From positions 1 to 22,906 of the forward strand of contig CAKZXL010000914.1 of NCBI GenBank assembly GCA_937883885.1: DNA of 22,906 nucleotides, written 5' to 3'. Source of the DNA: an uncultured Aquincola sp. Lineage in GTDB: Bacteria > Pseudomonadota > Gammaproteobacteria > Burkholderiales > Burkholderiaceae. Position 1 is the first letter of the stretch, and every line of letters starts with the position of its first letter. Shown here one piece after another: positions 1 to 6,830 of this stretch. A program made the translations under genes and the position numbers. The notes beneath the pieces are model-generated. The model was given only the letters and a program-made list of their open reading frames with translations. It ran no database searches and had not been told where the DNA came from.

Positions 1-1
1 C

Positions 2-229
2 ATGGAAAGCACGTCTTCAAGGTGCGAGTCGCCGCCCGAGCGGGCGCCCGCGCACGACGCCGAAGGTCAGCCACGACCCCTGCACAGCGTGGCGTCGGTG
101 GACCGGTGGGTGGCCCGGCGCAGCGTGGCCGCGCTGGTGTTCGCCTATATCCGAGGCGACTTCCGCGGCCCGGCTTCGATGGCGGTGATCCACTGGCTCA
201 GGCAGTGGTGGCGGGGCGGCAGCTCGTGA
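2..229 (+). CDS. Uncertain ORF at window edge, 75 aa, possibly 5'-truncated
   Basis: I do not recognise this product. The frame is open from the first bases of the window, so the true start may lie upstream. The second half uses mostly G/C third positions and reads as a plausible protein end rich in Trp and Arg (WLRQWWRGG near the C-terminus), while the first 30 residues are low-complexity Pro/Arg/Ala. No domain, signal peptide or clear membrane segment is visible. No ribosome binding site can be judged because the ORF begins at base 2. It lies 40 bases upstream of the toxin-antitoxin promoter on the same strand. It could be a gene tail or a chance ORF in GC-rich DNA. Confidence 0.28.
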   Translation: MESTSSRCESPPERAPAHDAEGQPRPLHSVASVDRWVARRSVAALVFAYIRGDFRGPASMAVIHWLRQWWRGGSS

Positions 230-268
230 CCGGTTGCGGGCGCGCGCAGGCCGCATGACCAGCGCGCC

Positions 269-297
269 TTGACATCGTCTTGACGATTCCTTACTTT
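269..297 (+). promoter_or_regulatory. Sigma-70-type promoter of the toxin-antitoxin operon
   Basis: A perfect -35 hexamer TTGACA (269-274) is followed after exactly 17 bases by TACTTT (292-297), a -10 box with four of six consensus bases. This is a locally AT-richer patch in very GC-rich DNA, just upstream of the antitoxin start. It would start transcription near 303-306, giving a leader of roughly 15-20 bases. The call rests on motif reading only. Confidence 0.55.
274..287. promoter_or_regulatory. Inverted repeat between -35 and -10, candidate operator
   Basis: ATCGTC (274-279) and GACGAT (282-287) form a perfect 6-base inverted repeat around TT, inside the spacer of the proposed promoter. 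Toxin-antitoxin operons with AbrB/MazE-fold antitoxins are usually repressed by their own antitoxin binding palindromes at the promoter, so this is a plausible autoregulatory site. The binding is inferred, not shown. Confidence 0.42.
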
Positions 298-313
298 TCC
301 AGAAAACGTAAGG
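289..313. promoter_or_regulatory. Long inverted repeat over -10 and Shine-Dalgarno region
   Basis: CCTTAC (289-294) pairs with GTAAGG (308-313), and the inner TTTTC (295-299) pairs with GAAAA (302-306) around CA, leaving one bulged C at 307. This gives 11 paired positions per arm. It covers the -10 box on one side and the AAGGAG ribosome binding site (310-315) on the other. It may be a second operator copy for antitoxin binding. If transcription starts upstream of the left arm it could also hide the ribosome binding site in RNA, but the two-base loop favours a DNA operator. Confidence 0.45.
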
Positions 314-321
314 AGTCGATG

Positions 322-540
322 ATGACATCGGAGGCCACCCTGACCTCGAAAGGTCAAGTCACCTTGCCCAAGGAACTGCGGGTCAGCCTCGGGCTGGAGG
401 CGGGCGCCAAGCTCAGCTTTTCTCAGCTGAGCGACGGCACGGTGGTGATGCGGGTCAAGCATCGCAAGCTCAGCGAATCGGCCGGGATGCTGACGCGGCC
501 TGGACAACCGTCGGTGCCTTTGAGGGACCTGCGCCGGTGA
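322..540 (+). CDS. vapB: AbrB/MazE-fold antitoxin (VapB-type)
   Basis: This 72-residue protein has the SpoVT/AbrB swapped-hairpin signature: TSKGQVTLPKELR at residues 8-20, then a hydrophobic LGLEAGAKLSF stretch and VVMRV. Proteins of this fold bind operator DNA as dimers through this N-terminal part and neutralise the partner toxin with the C-terminal tail, here roughly residues 45-72. The start at 322 is chosen because AAGGAG (310-315) lies six bases upstream; an ATG directly before it at 319 is also possible. The stop overlaps the toxin start by four bases (GTGA), so translation is probably coupled. It likely represses its own promoter through the inverted repeats at 274-313. The family assignment is firm; the VapB name follows from the PIN-domain partner. 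Confidence 0.9.
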   Translation: MTSEATLTSKGQVTLPKELRVSLGLEAGAKLSFSQLSDGTVVMRVKHRKLSESAGMLTRPGQPSVPLRDLRR

Positions 541-944
541 CCGTTGGCATCGCCATCGACACCAACGTGCTGGTTCGCTGGCTGGTGCGCGACGACCCGG
601 CCCAGTTCAAGGCCGCCAGCCGCTTGATGGCCGTGGCCGAAGAGGGTGGCGTGCCGGTGATGCTGCTGTTCGGCGTGATGCTGGAGACGGAGTGGGTGCT
701 GCGCTGCCGTTACAGGATCGACAAGGGCGCGATCGTCCGCGCCTTCACGCAGCTGCTGGAGACCGACGGACTGCAGCACGAGGACGAGGCCGCGCTGGAA
801 GAGGCCTTGTTTCGCTGGAAGGAATCCAAGGCCGGCTTCACCGACTGCATGCTGGCCGCCAAGGCCGGGCTGCTCCGCCGGCAGCTCTTCATGACATTTG
901 ACCCGGCCGCAGCCCAACTGCCTGGCGCGCAACTGCTGCGCTGA
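537..944 (+). CDS. vapC: PIN-domain ribonuclease toxin (VapC-type)
   Basis: This 135-residue protein has the full set of acidic residues expected of a PIN nuclease: D8 in the N-terminal IAIDTNVLVR motif, E50 in LETEWVL, D103 in FTDCMLAAK and D122 in MTFDP. PIN toxins are Mg2+-dependent ribonucleases that cleave tRNA or rRNA and stop growth when the antitoxin is lost. The length matches the family (about 130-140 residues). It starts with GTG inside the antitoxin stop region, a 4-base overlap typical of vapBC operons. There is no frameshift and all proposed catalytic positions are present, so it looks functional. The RNA target cannot be told from sequence. Confidence 0.92.
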   Translation: MTVGIAIDTNVLVRWLVRDDPAQFKAASRLMAVAEEGGVPVMLLFGVMLETEWVLRCRYRIDKGAIVRAFTQLLETDGLQHEDEAALEEALFRWKESKAGFTDCMLAAKAGLLRRQLFMTFDPAAAQLPGAQLLR

Positions 945-1115
945 AGCAGCTGGTCAGTGGGCGTTGCGCTGCACTGCGTTCATGCCCTGCGCCTGAACTT
1001 CGAGCACAACGCCAGGTGCTTTGTCGACCCCGTGCCCGACGGCTAGCCCCGGCGCAGCCCGATGCGATGCTCCCGCTCGTGCTGTTCAGCACCTCACACA
1101 TGTCAGGCAGCGGGT

Positions 1116-1199
1116 AGTCGCAGTGCTGCGCGTCGCGCCCGCTTCAGCCGCCTGGTGGGCGTGGCGCCGATGGAGTACCTGCTCGGGTGGCGCATTCAC
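1116..1199 (+). pseudogene. Relic of an AraC-family regulator C-terminal domain
   Basis: One frame encodes SRSAARRARFSRLVGVAPM followed by EYLLGWRIH (1116-1199), which matches the region around the first helix-turn-helix of AraC/XylS regulators (typical form SRSAF..RF..LVG.PPM.YL..WRM). The preceding effector domain and the second helix-turn-helix are absent in every frame I checked, so this is a decayed fragment. The gap 945-1269 (about 325 bases) between the toxin and the convergent operon end holds nothing else I can support. A separate short stretch (VALHCVHALRLNFEHNARCF, around 963-1022) reads like protein but is unassigned. Confidence 0.5.
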
Positions 1200-1269
1200 C
1201 CGCCATGTCGGCCAACCGCCGGAAGCCGTTCCTTGAGGCCGCTGTTGTGGGCCAGATCCGGGTCTGCCA

Positions 1270-2607
1270 TCAGCGCGCCACGAGCCCGCACCAGGTCTGG
1301 ATGTGTCGCGCCATCACCGTGGCCACCCGCTGCATGCTCGCCAGCTCCACCGCTTCGTCCAGGCCGTGGATGGCGCGGGCCACCGGCCCGTAGTTGGTCA
1401 CCGGCAGGTCGGTGCCCAGCGCAAAGTGGCGCCCGTCGGTGGTGGCGGTGCAGGCCAGTGTCTCGGGTGGGCGGCCGTGGACCTCCGCATGGGCCTGGGC
1501 CAGGGCCTGCAGGGGCGGGCTGTCGAGGTCGTACACGCAGCCGGGCGCCTGGAAGCCCGCGCGCCCGAACTGCACGCGCAGGCCGTCATCCAGGCGCGCG
1601 GCGCAGGCGCGGATGCGCTCTTCCACCTGTTGGCGCACATCGGCCGGGTCCTGGCCGGGGTAGAAGCCCACGCGCAGGTGCAGGGTGCAGGTGCACGGCA
1701 CCGACGAGGTCCATTCGCCGCCCTCGATGCGGCCGAGGTTGATGTTGATCGGCTGCGCCACGTCGCGGAATTCGGGTGGCCGGGCCTGGGGTTCGTTCCA
1801 CGCCTGCTGCAGCCGGCGCAGGTCCTGCAGCACCTCGTAGGCCGCCTCGATCGGGTTGAGGCCGCTGCGCATGTAGCCCACGTGCGCCGGCCGGCCGGTG
1901 AGCGTGGCCTGCAGCCACAGCACACCCACCTGGGCGCGCATCAGGGTCTCGCCAAAGGGCTCGGGGATGATCACCGCATCGAAGTCGGTCAGCCGCGCCC
2001 GGGCCAGCGACTGCCGCAGCGCATGCACCGTGGCCAGCGTGCCGTTGCCGGTGTTTTCTTCATCGACCACCGCATTGAAGCCCACGATGCCCGCCGGTTG
2101 CCAGCCCAGCTCGGCCAGCGCTTTGTAGGCGGCCAGCGCGCACACCAGGCCGCCTTTCATGTCGCCGGCGCCGCGGCCCTGCAGCCAGCCGTCCACCACG
2201 CGCGGTTCAAACGGCGGGTGCTGCCACAGCGCCTCGGGTCCGGCGGGCACCACGTCCAGGTGGCCGTTGAACAGCAAAGAGCGGCCACGCGGCCGGTCTT
2301 CAGCGCCGTCGTCATGGCCGGGCGGCAGGTGCCGGGCCAGCAGGTTGTCGCGGCCTCCGTCCGGATCGCACGGGCAGGAGAACAGCGGCAGCCCTTCGAG
2401 CTGCCGGCTGTCGAGGCGGATGCGTTCGGGTACCAGGCCGAGTGCACGCAGCTGCGCTTCGAACACGTCCACCGCGGGTTGCTCGGCGCCCGACAGGCTG
2501 GGCGCGGCCACCAGCTCGCTCAAGGTCTGCACCATCCAGGGTAGCAGCGCCTGCACGGCGCCTTGCAGTTGCGCCACGTCGGGCAGCGGGCGGTGGGGCT
2601 GGCTCAT
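1270..2607 (-). CDS. M20 metallopeptidase, ArgE/DapE-family deacylase
   Basis: A 445-residue zinc amidohydrolase of the M20 family, which removes acyl groups from N-acyl amino acids (as in acetylornithine deacetylase) or splits dipeptides. The di-zinc site is visible: H116 and D118 in NGHLDVVPAG, D149 in GRGAGDMKGG, the catalytic pair E183/E184 in VDEENTGNG, E216 in IIPEP and H414 in RAIHGLDE. The lid domain lies roughly at residues 225-340. The start is set by the 4-base ATGA overlap with the upstream PLP-enzyme gene; the same frame runs much further upstream but only as a shadow of that gene. It is the last gene of the long operon. Substrate is unknown; in this setting an N-acylated amino acid or amine is likely. 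Confidence 0.92.
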   Translation of the reverse strand: MSQPHRPLPDVAQLQGAVQALLPWMVQTLSELVAAPSLSGAEQPAVDVFEAQLRALGLVPERIRLDSRQLEGLPLFSCPCDPDGGRDNLLARHLPPGHDDGAEDRPRGRSLLFNGHLDVVPAGPEALWQHPPFEPRVVDGWLQGRGAGDMKGGLVCALAAYKALAELGWQPAGIVGFNAVVDEENTGNGTLATVHALRQSLARARLTDFDAVIIPEPFGETLMRAQVGVLWLQATLTGRPAHVGYMRSGLNPIEAAYEVLQDLRRLQQAWNEPQARPPEFRDVAQPININLGRIEGGEWTSSVPCTCTLHLRVGFYPGQDPADVRQQVEERIRACAARLDDGLRVQFGRAGFQAPGCVYDLDSPPLQALAQAHAEVHGRPPETLACTATTDGRHFALGTDLPVTNYGPVARAIHGLDEAVELASMQRVATVMARHIQTWCGLVAR

Positions 2608-3944
2608 CGCATGGCCTCCGCCAGGGCCTGGTCCAGCATCTGCACCAGCTGCTGCGCATGCGCAGGCTCGAACACCAGTGGCGGGCGAATCTTCAGGGTG
2701 CTGGCGGCCTCGCCGGTGGCCGACACCAGCACGCCCAGTTCGCGCATGCGGTTGACCACCTGCCGGGCGATGTCGGGGGCCGGCGAGTGCCTGTCCTGCG
2801 GCTGCACCAGGTCGAAGCCGATGAACAGGCCCGCGCCGCGCACCGCCCCTGCGCAGGCATGGCGCCGACCCAGCTCGGCCAGCGAGGCTCGCAGGTCGCT
2901 GCCCAGGCGGGCGGCACGCGCCTGCAGGCCTTCGTCCTGCAGAACGTCGAGCACGGCCAGCGCGGCCGCCATGGCCACCGGGTTGCCGCCGAAGGTGTTG
3001 AAGTAGCGGCAGCGGGCCGCGAACGGCGCCAGCACGTCGCGGCGCAGCGCGACCGCGGCCACCGGATGGCCGTTGCCCATCGGCTTGCCCATGGTCACGA
3101 TGTCGGGCACCAGGGGCACCGTCCTGCTGCCATGTCGGGCAAAGCCCCAGAAGGCGTCGCCGGTGCGGCAGAAGCCGGCCTGCACCTCGTCGGCGATGTA
3201 CAGGCCGCCGGCCGCGCGCATGGCCTGCACCGCCGGCGCCAGAAAGCCGGCGGGGTCGGTCCACACACCGTCGCTGGACAACACGCCGTCGATCAGCAGG
3301 GCCGCCGGCTTCATGCCGTGCAGCGCCAGGTCGTCGATGGCCGCCTGCACCGAGCGCGCGAATGCGGCGCCCGCGGTGGCCACGTCCGGCACCGGCTCAC
3401 CGGCGCGCTGGGGCGCCTGGAAGGGCAGGTCCACGGTGCGCACCCGTTCGCCCAGCTGCATGCCGGCGCCCAGCGAGGGCGATGCCTCGGCCGTGGACTC
3501 CGTGACGCCGTGATAAGCCCAACGGGTCACGATCAGGCCTTGTGCGCCGGTGGCGGCCCGGGCGATGCGCAGCGCCAGGTCGTTGGCCTCGCTGCCGGTG
3601 CAGGTGAACATCACCTGGTCGACTTCGGCGGGCAGCGTGGCCAGCAGTCGCTCGGCGCAGTCCAGCACCGTGTCGTGCAGGTAACGGGTGTGGGTGTTCA
3701 GCCGCGCGGCCTGCGCGGCGATGGCCTGCACCACCCGCGGGTGGCCATGGCCCACGCTGGCCACGTTGTTGTAGGCGTCCAGGTAGCGGCGGCCGTCGGC
3801 ATCGAACAGCCACACGCCTTCGCCGCGCACCGGGTGCAGCGGCTGGTCGTAGAACAGCCGGTAGGCAGGCCCGAGCAGGCGCTGTCGGCGGGCCAGCAGG
3901 TCACGGGCATCGGGGGCGGCGGGCGGCAGTGGGGTCATGGGCAT
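2604..3944 (-). CDS. Class III PLP enzyme, AGXT2L-type (amine-phosphate phospho-lyase-like)
   Basis: A 446-residue fold-type I PLP enzyme. PLP is expected to be bound by K287 in VTMGKPMGNGHP, with D252 in ADEVQAGFCRTG and the phosphate-binding TGSEAND at 116-122. The run VPDIVTMGKPMGNGHPVA, the segment YFNTFGGNPV, GLFIGFDLV and LKIRPPLVF read very much like the animal AGXT2L proteins. Those are not transaminases but phospho-lyases, acting on phosphoethanolamine or 5-phosphohydroxylysine to release ammonia, phosphate and an aldehyde. The kinase gene directly upstream (5-base gap) would make the phosphorylated substrate. The start is the first ATG of MPM at 3944; the ATG at 3938 is an alternative. 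Ordinary transamination cannot be excluded. Confidence 0.9.
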   Translation of the reverse strand: MPMTPLPPAAPDARDLLARRQRLLGPAYRLFYDQPLHPVRGEGVWLFDADGRRYLDAYNNVASVGHGHPRVVQAIAAQAARLNTHTRYLHDTVLDCAERLLATLPAEVDQVMFTCTGSEANDLALRIARAATGAQGLIVTRWAYHGVTESTAEASPSLGAGMQLGERVRTVDLPFQAPQRAGEPVPDVATAGAAFARSVQAAIDDLALHGMKPAALLIDGVLSSDGVWTDPAGFLAPAVQAMRAAGGLYIADEVQAGFCRTGDAFWGFARHGSRTVPLVPDIVTMGKPMGNGHPVAAVALRRDVLAPFAARCRYFNTFGGNPVAMAAALAVLDVLQDEGLQARAARLGSDLRASLAELGRRHACAGAVRGAGLFIGFDLVQPQDRHSPAPDIARQVVNRMRELGVLVSATGEAASTLKIRPPLVFEPAHAQQLVQMLDQALAEAMR

Positions 3945-3949
3945 GGGGC

Positions 3950-5041
3950 TCACAGTCGGCAGGCGGCGTGCAGCGCCTCGCGCGCATGCCGGGTGGTGAT
4001 GTCGGCGCAGGCATGCAGCCGCGCCCAGGACACCGCGTTGTTGCGCATCAGGTAGGCCGCCTGCTGCGGCTGGCGTGCGGCGCGCCAGCTGCTGATGGCC
4101 ACCACCATGGCCAGCCGCGCCTGCACCAGCGGCCACAGCAGGTCGAGTTCCAGCGGCTGCAGCGGCGCCACCCGGTGGTAGGCGGCGGCAAAGCCGGCCA
4201 CGGTGGCCAGCGCATCGCCGTCAGGCTCGAGCTGGTAGGCCGCGGCCACGGCCAGGTCGTTGACGCGGGGCGCGGCCAGCATGTCGCCGAAGTCCAGCAC
4301 GCCGCACAGGCGCTGCGGATCCTGCGGGTCCACCAGCAGGTTGTGGATGTTGAAGTCGTTGTGGATCGGCTGCCGGGGCAGCTGGCCGAGCTGCGACCGG
4401 GCATCGGCCTCGAACACCGCCAGCGCCGCCAGCGCGCATTGCCGCTGGCCGGTGTCGGGCAGGGCCTGCAACAGGCTGCGCACCTGCTGGGCGCGCGAGA
4501 TGTCCCAGGGCAATGCCAGCGCAGCGGCAGGGTGCGACAGCCCGGCCAGCGCCTGGTCCAGGCGCGCCAGCAGCGCGGCCACGCTGTCGCGCTGGCGGGC
4601 GCGGCCGTCGGCGTCCATCCGGGCCAGCGGCATCGGCAAGCCTTCCAGCCAGCTGATCAGCCGCAGCACCCGCGGCCGGCCGTCGGGCGCCCGCGCCGTC
4701 GCGGCCGGCTCGCCGGCCCGCGTGGGCGCCAGCCGCTGCACCGGCAGCTCGGGGGCCTGGCGGGCCAGGTGCAGCAGGGCCTGCGTCTGGAAGTCGGTGA
4801 CCACCGGCGGCTCCACCGGATGCGACACCTTCACCAGCCACTGGCCACCGTCCGCCAGCCGCAGGCGGTGGTTGACGTCACGCTCGCCGGAGAGCGGCTG
4901 CAGTTCGCCGGCCACGCCCCAGTGGCGCTGCAGATGGTCGGCCACCCAGTCGGGCGGCACGGGCGCGGCTTCGGCGGCCAGCACGGCGGCCTCGGGGCGG
5001 GCATCGAAGGGCAGGTCGTCGTCGGAGGGAGGCAAAGGCAT
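3950..5041 (-). CDS. APH-fold kinase, hydroxylysine/amino-alcohol kinase-like
   Basis: A 363-residue aminoglycoside-phosphotransferase-fold kinase. Key residues are the ATP-site lysine K71 in WLVKVS, the catalytic loop HNDFNIHN at 227-234 (catalytic D229, metal-binding N234) and the DFG-like LDFGDM at 249-254 with D250. The arrangement, including SGERDVNHRL near the N-terminus and a gap-separated HNDFN..N...LDF, resembles animal hydroxylysine kinase (HYKK/AGPHD1) rather than antibiotic kinases. It probably phosphorylates a hydroxyl on an amino alcohol or hydroxy-amino acid, feeding the phospho-lyase-like gene five bases downstream. It begins 11 bases after the upstream deacetylase. About 30 N-terminal residues are Pro/Ala-rich and of unclear role. 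A homoserine- or choline-kinase-like activity is an alternative. Confidence 0.88.
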   Translation of the reverse strand: MPLPPSDDDLPFDARPEAAVLAAEAAPVPPDWVADHLQRHWGVAGELQPLSGERDVNHRLRLADGGQWLVKVSHPVEPPVVTDFQTQALLHLARQAPELPVQRLAPTRAGEPAATARAPDGRPRVLRLISWLEGLPMPLARMDADGRARQRDSVAALLARLDQALAGLSHPAAALALPWDISRAQQVRSLLQALPDTGQRQCALAALAVFEADARSQLGQLPRQPIHNDFNIHNLLVDPQDPQRLCGVLDFGDMLAAPRVNDLAVAAAYQLEPDGDALATVAGFAAAYHRVAPLQPLELDLLWPLVQARLAMVVAISSWRAARQPQQAAYLMRNNAVSWARLHACADITTRHAREALHAACRL

Positions 5042-5052
5042 GGCAGGCGATG

Positions 5053-6081
5053 TCAGGCGGCGGCCAGGAAGCCACGCAGGGCGCTGCGCAGGTTGGGGCC
5101 GAGGTCGTCGGACAGGTAGCCGCCTTCCTGCACCAGCAGCGTCGGCAGGCCCAGCCGGGCGATGTCGCCGAGCAGGTCGGCAAAGGCGGCGGTGCTGAGG
5201 GCCAGCGCCTGGTAGGGGTCGCGCTCATGGGCGTCCAGGCCCAGCGCCACCACCAGCGCACCCGGGGCGTAGTGGCGGATCTGCTGCAAGGCGCCGGCCA
5301 GTGCCTGGCGGTAGGCGGCATCGCCGGTGCCGCGCGCCAGCGGGATGTTGAGGTTGAAGCCCAGTCCGTCGCCCTCGCCACGCTCATGCGCGTGGCCGGT
5401 GAAGAAAGGCGTGCAGAAGTGCGGGTCGCCATGCAGCGACACCGTGAGCACATCGCGCCGCCGCCAGAACACGCCCTGCGTGCCATTGCCATGGTGCACG
5501 TCGATGTCCAGGATGGCGACCCGTGCATGCCGCTCGCGCAGCACCTGCGCCGCGATGGCCGCGTTGTTGAGGTAGGTGAAGCCGTTGGCCCGGTCGGCGT
5601 AGGCATGGTGCCCGGGCGGCCGGCACAGCGCGTAGGCCGCACGCTCACCTTGCAGCAGCAGGCGTGCGCCGTGGGTGGCGCAGTGGGCCGACCACAGCGC
5701 CGCCTGCCAGGTGTGCCGCCCCAGCGCACAGGCCATGTCGCCCAGGTGGTAGCCGGCCTGGCCTACCAGGCTGTCGGGGTAGGTGAAGGGCTGGCCCGGA
5801 AACGGGTGCACGTTGGGCAGCACCTCGTCCGAAGCCTGGGGCAGGGCCTGCCAGCGTTCCCACGCGGTGGCCAGGAAGTGCAGGTACTCGGGCGTGTGGA
5901 TCGCCGCGCGCGGGCCCGGCCCGAAATCCTCCGGCTCCAGCGGCTGCAGGCCTGCAGCCTGGGCGGCCTGCAACAGGCGGTCGGCCCGCTCGGGCTGCTC
6001 GTTGCTGCGCTGGAAGCGGCCGCGCACGATGAACTGCTGGGGGTCGTGCCCGCGGTGGTGGGGGCTGTGGATGACGTGCAT
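5053..6081 (-). CDS. HDAC-fold deacetylase, acetylpolyamine amidohydrolase-like (copy 1)
   Basis: A 342-residue zinc deacetylase of the arginase/histone-deacetylase fold, close to the usual length of bacterial acetylpolyamine amidohydrolases (about 340). Visible features are the His pair H158/H159 in RPPGHHAYADRANGF, zinc ligands D194 and H196 in LDIDVHHGNGTQ and D283 in LGLDAHERDP, and the transition-state tyrosine Y322 in VQEGGY. Such enzymes remove acetyl from acetylated polyamines or similar small amines in the cytoplasm. It is the first gene after the regulator (41-base gap), the largest gap within this stretch of the operon, so an internal promoter is possible. It is a paralogue of the gene at 9012-10091. 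Whether the substrate is a polyamine, acetyl-lysine-like compound or another amide is not decided by sequence. Confidence 0.93.
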   Translation of the reverse strand: MHVIHSPHHRGHDPQQFIVRGRFQRSNEQPERADRLLQAAQAAGLQPLEPEDFGPGPRAAIHTPEYLHFLATAWERWQALPQASDEVLPNVHPFPGQPFTYPDSLVGQAGYHLGDMACALGRHTWQAALWSAHCATHGARLLLQGERAAYALCRPPGHHAYADRANGFTYLNNAAIAAQVLRERHARVAILDIDVHHGNGTQGVFWRRRDVLTVSLHGDPHFCTPFFTGHAHERGEGDGLGFNLNIPLARGTGDAAYRQALAGALQQIRHYAPGALVVALGLDAHERDPYQALALSTAAFADLLGDIARLGLPTLLVQEGGYLSDDLGPNLRSALRGFLAAA

Positions 6082-6122
6082 GCGGCTTCTGGAGGTGCGG
6101 GCGTGGAAGGGATTCGGGGCGG

Positions 6123-6830
6123 TCAGCCGGTGGCTTCGGGGCCGGCGCCGCACAGGGCGCGCACATGCTCCAGGGCCACGTCGAGGTGGTAGCGCAGCGC
6201 GGCGCAGGCCGCTTCCGCGTCGCGCGCGGCCAGGGCCCGGGCGATGGGTCGGTGCGTGTCGGCCAGGCTGGCGATGTCGCCGTAGGTGTCTTCGGTGAGG
6301 GCCAGGAACAGCTGCACCTCGTGGCTCAGCTGCTGGTACAGGCGCTGCAGGTACTCGTTGCCCGACAAGGCCACCAGCCGCTTGTGAAAGCCCAGGTCCA
6401 GCGCCACCCGCTCGGCGCGGCTCAGGCTGACGGCACGCGCCACCATCGCGTCGACCTCCGGCTCCAGCTGGGCCAGGGCCTCGTCCGAGGCCTGCTGGCA
6501 CACCAGCCGGCAGGCCATCAGCTCCAGCTCGATGCGCACCTGGTACAGGTCTTCCACCTGGCGTGCCGTGAACTCGCGCACCGCAAAGCCATGGCCGCGG
6601 CGCGCCACCAGCAGGCCGGCGCTTTCCAGGCGGCGTGCCGCTTCGCGCACCGGCGCGCGGCTGATGCCCATCTGGCGGGCCACCTCGGCTTCGACGATGC
6701 GCTCGCCCGGGGCGATGCGGCCATTGAGGATGGCGGTGCGCAGCTGGGTTTCGACCACCGCCACCAGGTCGGGCATCTGGATGGAGAGAAAGGGGCTGGC
6801 GGAGTCGTGGGTGTCGAAGGTCGTCGTCAT
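6123..6830 (-). CDS. GntR-family transcriptional regulator, FCD subfamily
   Basis: A 235-residue one-component regulator. The winged helix-turn-helix covers about residues 22-88 with the GntR signature LRTAILNGRIAPGERIVE and ISRAPVREAARRLESAGL. The C-terminal FCD effector domain carries a probable metal-binding set D145/H149 (DLGFH), H193 (DTH) and H215 (YH). FCD regulators usually sense small organic acids or amino acid derivatives and repress neighbouring catabolic genes. It overlaps the transporter gene upstream by four bases and so lies inside the operon it probably controls. Its operator is unknown; the palindrome at 18434-18450 before the first operon gene is one candidate. Assignment to family is secure, ligand unknown. 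Confidence 0.93.
   Translation of the reverse strand: MTTTFDTHDSASPFLSIQMPDLVAVVETQLRTAILNGRIAPGERIVEAEVARQMGISRAPVREAARRLESAGLLVARRGHGFAVREFTARQVEDLYQVRIELELMACRLVCQQASDEALAQLEPEVDAMVARAVSLSRAERVALDLGFHKRLVALSGNEYLQRLYQQLSHEVQLFLALTEDTYGDIASLADTHRPIARALAARDAEAACAALRYHLDVALEHVRALCGAGPEATG

Noticed and set aside
1021..1236. Small + strand ORF in the gap after the toxin
   Set aside because: No ribosome binding site or recognisable sequence; it is out of frame with the AraC-like fragment that explains part of the region.
1250..1269. Self-complementary AGATCCGGGTCT just past the operon end as a terminator
   Set aside because: Contains a G-T mismatch, has no loop and no T-run, so an intrinsic terminator is not supported.
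1303..2544. Long + strand open frame (413 codons) opposite the M20 deacylase
   Set aside because: It is rich in His, Gln, Arg and Gly with no domain, and lies exactly antisense to a gene with intact catalytic motifs; typical of GC-rich antisense frames.
1270..3264. Extended 664-codon version of the M20 gene
   Set aside because: The extra N-terminus is the out-of-frame translation of the PLP-enzyme gene; the start at 2607 with the ATGA overlap is family-consistent.
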